The translations under genes were made by a program, and so were the position numbers. Under the pieces are notes generated by a model. It had not been told where the DNA came from, did not search any database, and saw only the letters and a list, made by a program, of their open reading frames with translations. A DNA stretch of 12,207 bases. Origin: Bacteroidales bacterium. Lineage in GTDB: Bacteria; Bacteroidota; Bacteroidia; Bacteroidales; F082. Within the stretch, counting starts at the first letter, position 1. Every line of letters starts with the position of its first letter. Positions 6,059 through 12,207 of the stretch are shown here, piece by piece. The stretch lies in NCBI GenBank assembly GCA_017651645.1, contig JAGCCO010000070.1:1-12207 (forward strand). The letters run 5' to 3'.

Positions 6059-6098
6059 CCTCCCCATGGACTGTTTGGCTTGTGGGGAGGATTTTTTT
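6059..6098 (+). terminator. Rho-independent terminator upstream of hsdR
   Basis: CCTCCCCA (6059-6066) pairs with TGGGGAGG (6083-6090), followed by seven T at 6092-6098. It stops + transcription coming from the DUF3267 side and isolates the restriction locus. Confidence 0.85.
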
Positions 6099-6141
6099 AT
6101 TGCGACTGTATTAGTTTTCAGCGAAAATCGGAAAAAGTTCG

Positions 6142-6149
6142 TACTTTTG
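6142..6149 (+). promoter_or_regulatory. Putative -7 box of hsdR
   Basis: TACTTTTG matches TAnnTTTG, 27 nt upstream of the hsdR ATG and just after the terminator at 6059-6098. TTTTC at 6116-6120, about 21 nt upstream, is a possible weak -33 element. Confidence 0.65.
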
Positions 6150-6176
6150 TAGATTATTTATGCAAAACAGGTAGTT

Positions 6177-9167
6177 ATGGCGTTGGAAAAACAAATAGAA
6201 ATCCAGTTTATTCGCTATTTAAGTGAAAATCTAAAATATGTCTATCGTGATGATATTCACGACAGAGACTCACTTGAACGAAACTTCCGCGAGAAGTTCC
6301 AAACCTTGAACCGTTGTCATCTGACCGACAACGAGTTTGCACGTTTGTTGGAGGAAATCACGGATTCGGATGTGTTCAATGCTTCGAAGCGGTTGCGTGA
6401 ACGTAACACGTTTATGCGCGAAGACGGCACGCCGCTTCAGTATTCATTGGTGAACATAAAAGACTGGTGCAAAAACGATTACGAAGTTATCAATCAGTTT
6501 CGCATCAATACGCGGAACAGCTTCCAGCGTTATGATGTTATTCTGCTCATCAATGGCTTACCAGTCGTGCAGATTGAATTGAAAACTTTGGATGTCAGTC
6601 CACGCCGTGCCATGCAGCAGATTGTTGATTACAAGAATGATGTCGGTAATGGCTATACCAATTCGTTGCTGTGCTTCATGCAGATGTTTATTGTCAGCAA
6701 TCAGCACAACACTTACTATTTTGCCAATAACAACAAGGAGCATTTCAATTTCAATGCAGAGGAAAAATATTTGCCTGTTTATCAGTGGGCTGATAAGGAT
6801 AACAATAAGATTACGGGGTTAGAGGCCTTTTCAGATGATTTCCTGCAAAAGTGCCGTTTGGGTGAGATGATTAGCCGCTATATGGTTTTGGTGGCCTGCG
6901 AAAGGAAGGTGCTGATGATGCGTCCCTATCAGATTTATGCGGTGAAGGCGATTGTCAGTTGCATCAACGAGAACCGAGGTAATGGCTATATCTGGCACAC
7001 CACGGGTAGCGGAAAGACATTGACTTCATTTAAGGCTTCAACGCTTTTGAAAGACAATCCCGAAATTGAGAAATGCCTGTTTGTTGTGGACCGCAAAGAC
7101 CTTGACAAGCAGACACGCGAGGAATTCAACAAATTCCAAGATGGTTGTGTGGAGGAAAACACCAATACCGATGCCCTCGTGCGTCGTATGCTTTCAGAGG
7201 ATTATTCCGACAAAATCATTGTCACGACTATTCAGAAGTTGGGTATCGCCCTCGACCCGAAAAACCGTCGCAATTACCAAGAGCGTTTGATGCCGTTGAG
7301 AGATAAGCACATCGTCTTTATTTTTGACGAATGTCACCGCTCGCAATTTGGCGACAACCACAAAGCCATCAAGGAGTTCTTCCCCAATGCACAATTGTTC
7401 GGTTTTACGGGGACGCCTATTTTTGAAGCGAATGCCACCTACACCCAAATCACGGGTGAGGAAGCGCAATATATGACAACCAAGGATGTGTTTGAGAAAG
7501 AGCTTCACGCCTACACAATTACCAATGCCATCGACGACCGCAATGTGCTGCGTTTCCACGTGGATTATTTCAAGCCCGATAAAGCGGACATGGTGGGCGA
7601 TACGGTGAAGAAATCCGCCATAGTGAAGGCGATTTTGGCGAAACACCACGCTGCAACCAACGAAGGACGCTTCAACGCTTTGTTTGCCACAGGTTCCATC
7701 AACGAGGCCATTGAGTATTACAATTTGTTCAAAGATGCCCAAGCACAAAAAATGGAATTGGACAGCAATTACGAGCCGCTGAACATCGCTTGCGTGTTCT
7801 CGCCGCCCGCCGAAGGCAACCGCGACATCCAGCAGATTCAAGAGGATTTGCCACAGGAGCAGAAAGACAACGAGCAAGAGCCCGACCAGAAAAAGGCCGC
7901 GTTGATGACCATTATTGCAGATTACAACAAGCAATTCGGCACCAATCATTCCGTGAATGAGTTTGATGCCTATTATCAGGATGTGCAACAACGCATCAAG
8001 AACCAGCAATATAGTAACAAGGATTACGCTCACGAGAATAAGATAGACATTACGATTGTGGTGGATATGCTGCTGACAGGCTTTGATTCCAAGTATCTGA
8101 ACACGTTGTATGTCGATAAGAATCTGAAATACCATGGTTTGGTACAAGCATTTTCGCGCACCAACCGCATTTTAAACGACAGCAAGCCCTACGGTAACAT
8201 TCTTGATTTCCGCAGCCAGCAGGAAGCTGTGGATGCGGCTATTGCTCTGTTCTCGGGTGAAAAGAAGGAGGAAGCCCGCCAGATTTGGCTCGTGGAACCT
8301 GCATCGTCCATCAAGAAGAAGTATTACGAAGCGGTGAACAGCTTGCGCGACTTTATGACGCTTCACGATTTGGACTTCAAGGCAGAGGAAGTTCCCAACC
8401 TGAAAGGCGATGCAGCCAAGGCCGATTTCATCAACCGTTTCAAAGAGGTGCAGCGGCTTAAGACCCAACTCGACCAATATACTGATCTCGTGAAAGTTGA
8501 AGATGAAAAAGACCCGACTTGTGCAGCAGAGCAACAACCTCAATATGGTTTCACGGAAGACGATTTGCGGGCTTTCCGTGGTGCCTATCTCGACCTTGCC
8601 CGTGAATTGAAGACCCGGCGCGAGAAGACTTCCGCAATAGTCCCTGATGAAGTGGAAGACCTTGATTTTGAGTTTGTCTTGTTCGCTTCTGCCTTGATTG
8701 ACTACGATTATATCATGGAATTGATTTCGCGGTATATGGGACAGCCTGCCAAGTGGAAAATGACCAAAGAGGAGTTGGTCAACTTGATTCGATCGAGTGC
8801 CAACCTGCTTGACGACCGTGAGGACATTATTGCCTATATTGACAGCCTCGATGGTGTGAATGGTAAGACTGAAGATGAAATCAGGAACGGCTACGAAGAT
8901 TTCAAAACGGAGAAATACGCTAAGGAACTGAAAGCCATTGCCGAGAAGCATGGTTTAAACGTGGCCTCGTTGCAGACTTTCGTGAACGACATTGTGGATC
9001 GCAAGATTTTCAATGGCGAGAAATTGAACGACTTACTTGAGCCTTTGGACTTGGGCTGGCGTGACCGCACCCGCAAGGAAACCGAACTGATGAACGACCT
9101 CGTCCCGTTGTTGAAACGCCTTGTGCCAGGGCAAGAGATTTCAGGATTGAAGGCGTATGAGGAATGA
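6177..9167 (+). CDS. hsdR: Type I restriction endonuclease subunit R (HsdR)
   Basis: HsdR is the motor and nuclease of a type I R2M2S1 complex. It translocates DNA with ATP and cuts at a distance when sites are unmethylated. The 996-aa product starts with the PD-(D/E)xK nuclease domain: D120 (RYDVILL), E134 and K136 (QIELK), with the same spacing as in EcoR124I-type subunits. The helicase follows: TTGSGKT (275-281, Walker A), DECH (384-387, Walker B), TGTP (411-414), then DMLLTGFDSKYLNTLYVDK (630-648) and QAFSRTNRI (657-665, motif VI). The C-terminal helical domain expected to bind MTase is present, so the gene looks intact and active. An acidic, Q-rich patch lies at 550-573. The ATG at 6177 follows a TACTTTTG box by 27 nt. 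The abi gene begins 19 nt after the stop, probably in the same transcript. Confidence 0.97.
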   Translation: MALEKQIEIQFIRYLSENLKYVYRDDIHDRDSLERNFREKFQTLNRCHLTDNEFARLLEEITDSDVFNASKRLRERNTFMREDGTPLQYSLVNIKDWCKNDYEVINQFRINTRNSFQRYDVILLINGLPVVQIELKTLDVSPRRAMQQIVDYKNDVGNGYTNSLLCFMQMFIVSNQHNTYYFANNNKEHFNFNAEEKYLPVYQWADKDNNKITGLEAFSDDFLQKCRLGEMISRYMVLVACERKVLMMRPYQIYAVKAIVSCINENRGNGYIWHTTGSGKTLTSFKASTLLKDNPEIEKCLFVVDRKDLDKQTREEFNKFQDGCVEENTNTDALVRRMLSEDYSDKIIVTTIQKLGIALDPKNRRNYQERLMPLRDKHIVFIFDECHRSQFGDNHKAIKEFFPNAQLFGFTGTPIFEANATYTQITGEEAQYMTTKDVFEKELHAYTITNAIDDRNVLRFHVDYFKPDKADMVGDTVKKSAIVKAILAKHHAATNEGRFNALFATGSINEAIEYYNLFKDAQAQKMELDSNYEPLNIACVFSPPAEGNRDIQQIQEDLPQEQKDNEQEPDQKKAALMTIIADYNKQFGTNHSVNEFDAYYQDVQQRIKNQQYSNKDYAHENKIDITIVVDMLLTGFDSKYLNTLYVDKNLKYHGLVQAFSRTNRILNDSKPYGNILDFRSQQEAVDAAIALFSGEKKEEARQIWLVEPASSIKKKYYEAVNSLRDFMTLHDLDFKAEEVPNLKGDAAKADFINRFKEVQRLKTQLDQYTDLVKVEDEKDPTCAAEQQPQYGFTEDDLRAFRGAYLDLARELKTRREKTSAIVPDEVEDLDFEFVLFASALIDYDYIMELISRYMGQPAKWKMTKEELVNLIRSSANLLDDREDIIAYIDSLDGVNGKTEDEIRNGYEDFKTEKYAKELKAIAEKHGLNVASLQTFVNDIVDRKIFNGEKLNDLLEPLDLGWRDRTRKETELMNDLVPLLKRLVPGQEISGLKAYEE

Positions 9168-9176
9168 ATCATTTGA

Positions 9177-9182
9177 AAGGAG
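9177..9182 (+). promoter_or_regulatory. Shine-Dalgarno site deciding the abi start
   Basis: AAGGAG lies 4 nt before the ATG at 9187. Such sites are rare elsewhere in this window, so it stands out and favours 9187 over the ATG at 9157. The spacing is slightly short. Confidence 0.5.
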
Positions 9183-9186
9183 CGAT

Positions 9187-10140
9187 ATGAGAGAGTATAC
9201 CAAACCACCGTTGACATATCAGCAGCAGATCGAGTTGCTGAAATCGAGAGGATTGTTGATTCCTGATGAAGAAAGGGCGATTCGGCATCTGTCAAACATT
9301 AGTTATTATCGTTTAAGTGCCTATATGTTGCCTTGTAAAGAAATCAAGGACGAGAGTTATACTGACCATTTTATTGAAGGCAAGACTTGGGACGATGTGT
9401 ACAATTTGTATTTGTTTGACAGGAAGTTAAGGCTATTGGTTTTTGATGCCATTGAGCGATTGGAGATTTCCATAAGGACACAAATTATCTATCAGTTGAG
9501 CCATAAGTATGGCTCCCATTGGCAGGATAATCCCGACATTTTCAATGTCATACACAAAAAGGACAAGGATGGAAATGATATTGAGATAAATGTCCATGCG
9601 GAATTGAGTAGGCATATTGCTGAACAACTTCATAGCAATAAGGCGGAGGTCTTCATCCAGCATTATAGGGAGACTTACGATACTCCGCCGACTCCGCCAT
9701 CGTGGATGAGTGTCGAGATTATGTATTTCAACCATTTGTCAAGGATATGCTCAAGTTTGAAATCGAGGAGCGATCTCGTTGGCATAGCAAGTTTTTATGG
9801 CATGCCTCCACGACAATTCTGCTCTTGGTTGCATACCATCAATTATGTTAGGAACTTATGTGCGCATCATGCTCGATTGTGGAATCGTGATTTCAATATT
9901 GTACCCGAACGATTAGACTTTTCAAAGACGCATGTTTGGATAAGCAATCCGAATACAGTGAAAAGGAAAAAGACATACTATTTCCTTTGTATGCTTAATT
10001 ATCTGCTACAAACGGCTTGTCCAAATTCGAGTTTCAAGGAAAAACTCTATGGTTTAATTGAGGAGTATAATGGTTTTGTCCTTTTGCAACACATGGGATT
10101 TCCAGACAATTGGCAGGAAGAAAAAATGTGGAAAAAGTAA
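9187..10140 (+). CDS. Abi family protein (Abi_2, AbiD/AbiF-like), HEPN-type abortive infection factor
   Basis: The family is linked to abortive phage infection. Many members have an R-x4-H motif of the HEPN RNase class, so an RNA-cutting toxin that halts infected cells is the likely role (inferred). The 317-aa protein has the family marks in order: KPPLTYQQQI (6-15), ISYYRLSAYMLP (38-49), LYLFDRKLRLLVFDAIERLE (74-93), and RNLCAHHARLW (222-232) containing R222-x4-H227. No membrane segment or signal peptide is visible. The frame also offers an ATG at 9157 overlapping hsdR. I prefer 9187 because AAGGAG (9177-9182) sits 4 nt before it and the family motif starts soon after. It lies inside the hsd locus, 19 nt after hsdR, and is AT-richer than the left-hand housekeeping genes, consistent with transfer as a cargo gene. 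Confidence 0.92.
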   Translation: MREYTKPPLTYQQQIELLKSRGLLIPDEERAIRHLSNISYYRLSAYMLPCKEIKDESYTDHFIEGKTWDDVYNLYLFDRKLRLLVFDAIERLEISIRTQIIYQLSHKYGSHWQDNPDIFNVIHKKDKDGNDIEINVHAELSRHIAEQLHSNKAEVFIQHYRETYDTPPTPPSWMSVEIMYFNHLSRICSSLKSRSDLVGIASFYGMPPRQFCSWLHTINYVRNLCAHHARLWNRDFNIVPERLDFSKTHVWISNPNTVKRKKTYYFLCMLNYLLQTACPNSSFKEKLYGLIEEYNGFVLLQHMGFPDNWQEEKMWKK

Positions 10141-10179
10141 AAAAATGACAAAAAAAGTGTTTTATATTGAAAAAAGTTG

Positions 10180-10187
10180 TACTTTTG
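10180..10187 (+). promoter_or_regulatory. Putative -7 box of the hsdS-hsdM transcript
   Basis: TACTTTTG, identical to the box before hsdR, in an A/T-rich context 40 nt after the abi stop. A TTTT tract at 10160-10163 may serve as a weak -33 element. It would start a separate hsdS-hsdM transcript with a leader of about 135 nt. Confidence 0.65.
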
Positions 10188-10193
10188 CAACCT

Positions 10194-10274
10194 CATTAAG
10201 GGAGAAACTCTCCTTAATGCAACACGTTGATAATAAGCCCTTCAGGCGCGCCTTCGGCAGCATACTTGAGGGGC
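10194..10274 (+). promoter_or_regulatory. Structured 5' leader of hsdS
   Basis: Right at the expected transcript start, CATTAAGG (10194-10201) pairs with CCTTAATG (10212-10219), extended inward by GAG/CTC around an AAA loop with one bulged T. A second stem follows: GCCCTTCAG (10237-10245) with TTGAGGGGC (10266-10274, two G-U pairs), enclosing GCC-TTC-GGC. There is no T-run, so it is not an obvious attenuator terminator. The rest of the leader, 10275-10329, shows nothing clear. Confidence 0.5.
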
Positions 10275-10329
10275 GTTTCCCATTTTATATGGTCAGGTAT
10301 AACGGTTTTTCTCTTCAAAATTCAATGCT

Positions 10330-11604
10330 ATGACCACCAAGCCAACATACATCCCCGCCCTCCGCTTCCCCGACTTCCTCAACGACGAGGAATGGAGATT
10401 TGTACTCGGAAATGAGTTGTTCGAACCGATTGTGAATAAGAATCACAATTCTGATTTGCCAGTTTTGGCTATCACCCAAGACCAAGGTGCTGTTCCGAGG
10501 GATATGATTGATTACAATGTTATAGTTAGCGATAAGAGCATTGCAGGATATAAAGTTGTTGAAGTCGGTGATTTTATTATCAGTTTAAGGTCTTTCCAAG
10601 GAGGAATTGAATACTCGTATTATAAAGGGTTATGTAGCCCTGCATACATTGTATTGAGAAGAAAGAATGAATTGATTTGCAATGATTTTTATCGTCATTA
10701 TTTTAAATCAGCTCGCTTTATTCAGGATTTGAATCGCAATTTAGAAGGCATTAGAGACGGGAAAATGGTAAGTTACCAGCAATTCTCTACTATCAGAATC
10801 CCTTTCCCCCCTCTTTCCGAGCAGCGTCGCATAGCGGCCTGCCTGTCGGCGTTAGATGAAATGCTTGCCGCCACCAACGGGAAACTCGAGCAACTGAAAG
10901 CCTACAAGAAAGGCTTGATGCAGAATTTGTTTGTATCCTCAACGTGGGGGGGGGGTAAATCGTTAAATATCAACTACTTACAAATTCCAAAATTAAGATT
11001 TCCAGAGTTTTACGACGAAAAAGAATGGGAGGAAAAGAAATTGGGAGAGATTGCAAAAAGATACTCGATCAAGAACAAGAGCAATCAAAGGTATTCAGTT
11101 TTGACAAATTCTGCAACAGAAGGTGTCATAAAACAACAAGACTATTTTGATAGAGAGATTGTCACAAAAGAAAACCTTTCTAATTACTACATTATTGAAA
11201 TAGATGATTTTGTGTATAACCCAAGAATATCTGTTGCCGCCCCTGTCGGTCCAATTTCAAGGAACCATATTGAAAAAGGTGTAATGTCGCCTCTTTACAC
11301 GGTATTCAGATTCAAAGATGGCGACCTCGATTTCTTTGAACATTATTTCAAAACTAATAATTGGCACCAATTTTTAAAAGATAAGGCTAATTATGGTGCA
11401 AGGTTTGACAGAATGAATATTTCAAATGATGATTTCTTAGACCTGCCAATTCCATATCCTTCTCTTCCCGAGCAGCGCAAAATCGCCTCGTGTCTTTCCA
11501 CGATGGATGACCAAATCAATGCCTATGTGGAGAAAATCGGCCTGCTGGGGCAATACAAAAAAGGATTGATGCAACGGATGTTTCCACAAAACCAAATGAA
11601 CTGA
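10330..11604 (+). CDS. hsdS: Type I restriction-modification specificity subunit (HsdS), with internal poly-G tract
   Basis: HsdS sets the DNA sequence recognised by both methylation and cleavage. The 424-aa product is two tandem half-modules, each one target-recognition domain (TRD) plus a coiled-coil spacer. TRD1 is about 10-158, with spacer 159-201 holding PPLSEQRRIAACLS and AYKKGLMQNLF. TRD2 is about 219-375, with spacer 376-418 holding PSLPEQRKIASCLS and QYKKGLMQRMF. Each half begins with an IPxLRFPxF motif (8-16, 219-227). The joint is T-W-G-G-G-K (205-210), encoded by ten consecutive G (10946-10955). One G fewer gives a 211-aa protein and one more gives 209 aa, both keeping only the first half. 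Half-length HsdS proteins can dimerise and recognise a symmetric site in other systems. TRDs are AT-rich and spacers GC-richer, as expected for modules exchanged by recombination. hsdM follows after 3 nt. Confidence 0.96.
   Translation: MTTKPTYIPALRFPDFLNDEEWRFVLGNELFEPIVNKNHNSDLPVLAITQDQGAVPRDMIDYNVIVSDKSIAGYKVVEVGDFIISLRSFQGGIEYSYYKGLCSPAYIVLRRKNELICNDFYRHYFKSARFIQDLNRNLEGIRDGKMVSYQQFSTIRIPFPPLSEQRRIAACLSALDEMLAATNGKLEQLKAYKKGLMQNLFVSSTWGGGKSLNINYLQIPKLRFPEFYDEKEWEEKKLGEIAKRYSIKNKSNQRYSVLTNSATEGVIKQQDYFDREIVTKENLSNYYIIEIDDFVYNPRISVAAPVGPISRNHIEKGVMSPLYTVFRFKDGDLDFFEHYFKTNNWHQFLKDKANYGARFDRMNISNDDFLDLPIPYPSLPEQRKIASCLSTMDDQINAYVEKIGLLGQYKKGLMQRMFPQNQMN
10946..10955 (+). repeat. G10 homopolymer in hsdS (putative phase-variation tract)
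   Basis: Ten uninterrupted G in frame as tGG-GGG-GGG-GGt. At G11 the next codon is TAA. At G9 the frame reads GTA-AAT-CGT-TAA. It is the only G run of this length I found in the window, and it falls exactly between the two half-modules. Confidence 0.97.
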
Positions 11605-11607
11605 ATT

Positions 11608-12207
11608 ATGGCACAAAACATACAACAAGAATTAGGCAAGACACTTTGGAGCATCGCCAACAATCTGCGCGGGGCGATGATGGCGGACGATTTCCGCGAT
11701 TATATGCTGTCGTTCCTCTTCTGGAAATACCTGTCTGACAATTACATCAAATCCGCCAAAAAGGAACTGGGGTCTGATTATCCCGTCAATGACGACACGA
11801 AAAGAATTCCTTTGCAAATTTGGTACGACAACAATCCGAACGATGTGAAATTGTTTGAAGACCAAATGCGTAAGAAAATCCACTATTTTATCAAACCAAA
11901 TTATCTTTGGGACAATATAGCGGAGTTGGCTCGCACACAGAGCAACGACTTGTTGGATGTACTCTACGATGGTTTCAAACATATTGAAAATGAGTCATTT
12001 GGTAGTTCATTCAAAGGGTTGTTTTCAGAAATCAATCTTCATTCGGAGAAATTGGGGAAGAATTACACTGAGCGTAATGCCCTTTTGGCAAAGGTCATCC
12101 AAACAATTGCCAATGGCTTGGCAGATAGTGGGGCAGAGGGAGATTCGTTAGGCGATGCCTACGAGTATCTTATTGGCCAGTTTGCGGCAGGTTCGGGCCA
12201 GAAAGCA
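11608..12207 (+). CDS. hsdM: Type I DNA methyltransferase subunit M (HsdM), N-terminal part
   Basis: HsdM is the adenine-N6 methyltransferase of the type I complex. With HsdS it protects host DNA, and it also forms the core for HsdR. The 200 visible codons cover the N-terminal helical domain: MAQNIQQELGKTLWSIANNL, then MMADDFRDYMLSFLFWKYLSD, and the start of the catalytic domain at GDAYEYLIGQFAAGSGQKA, just before the usual GEFYTP. The AdoMet-binding and NPPF motifs lie beyond the window, so intactness cannot be judged. The ATG at 11608 comes 3 nt after the hsdS stop (translational coupling is likely). The order R-abi-S-M is opposite to the common M-S-R. If hsdS is truncated by the G tract, HsdM expression could also change through coupling. 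Confidence 0.96.
   Translation, partial: MAQNIQQELGKTLWSIANNLRGAMMADDFRDYMLSFLFWKYLSDNYIKSAKKELGSDYPVNDDTKRIPLQIWYDNNPNDVKLFEDQMRKKIHYFIKPNYLWDNIAELARTQSNDLLDVLYDGFKHIENESFGSSFKGLFSEINLHSEKLGKNYTERNALLAKVIQTIANGLADSGAEGDSLGDAYEYLIGQFAAGSGQKA

Noticed and set aside
7194..8951. Long minus-strand open frames opposite hsdR
   Set aside because: The same shadow effect; hsdR motifs on + are continuous through both.
10058..10415. Short + frames across the abi end and hsdS leader
   Set aside because: They overlap abi and hsdS in other frames, cross the TACTTTTG promoter, and the region is better explained as a structured leader.
10330..11604. Invertible hsdS shufflon
   Set aside because: No second hsdS copy, no inverted repeats flanking a TRD and no site-specific recombinase gene is present in the window. 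It could still exist beyond the right edge.

Overview
The window is chromosomal DNA from a member of the Bacteroidota, most likely order Bacteroidales and possibly Prevotella-like. Three things support this. The run rpmG – 50-aa DUF4295 protein – ftsY – rimO is a gene order I associate with that phylum. Start codons mostly lack Shine-Dalgarno sequences. Several genes are preceded by TAnnTTTG boxes (TATCTTTG, TACTTTTG), the -7 element of the Bacteroidota housekeeping promoter. I cannot assign a species from sequence alone.

Left part (1-2801): the end of rpmG, the DUF4295 gene with a good intrinsic terminator, ftsY and rimO, all on + and all housekeeping (ribosome, protein targeting, tRNA-like modification of S12). 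The gaps between them are not plain spacers. They hold octamer arrays and nested inverted repeats. Middle (2802-6176): a GC-rich multi-hairpin intergenic element; a Fic-family gene (-) carrying an 11-bp tandem array in its linker; a 172-bp stretch with imperfect terminal inverted repeats; a DIP1984-family gene (-); and, from a divergent promoter region, a DUF3267 membrane metalloprotease-like gene (+). A 319-bp gene-free stretch ends in a double hairpin with a T-run.

Right part (6177-12207): a type I restriction-modification locus in the order hsdR – abi – hsdS – hsdM (all +, hsdM cut by the window end). An Abi_2/AbiD-AbiF-like gene with an R-x4-H (HEPN-type) motif sits between hsdR and hsdS. 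hsdR and abi look co-transcribed, with a 19-nt gap. hsdS has its own promoter and a structured leader of about 140 nt, and hsdM starts 3 nt after hsdS.

The strongest unusual signal is a run of ten G inside hsdS, between the two specificity half-modules. Losing or gaining one G brings a stop almost at once, leaving a protein with only one target-recognition domain. This is what a phase-variable, specificity-switching type I system would look like. The nearby Fic gene has its own frame-breaking array (11-bp units, 11 not divisible by 3), and both shifted frames stop just after it. The locus therefore looks like a defence/toxin island in which two genes may be switched by slipped-strand mutation. 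The switching itself is inference: one sequence cannot show variation.
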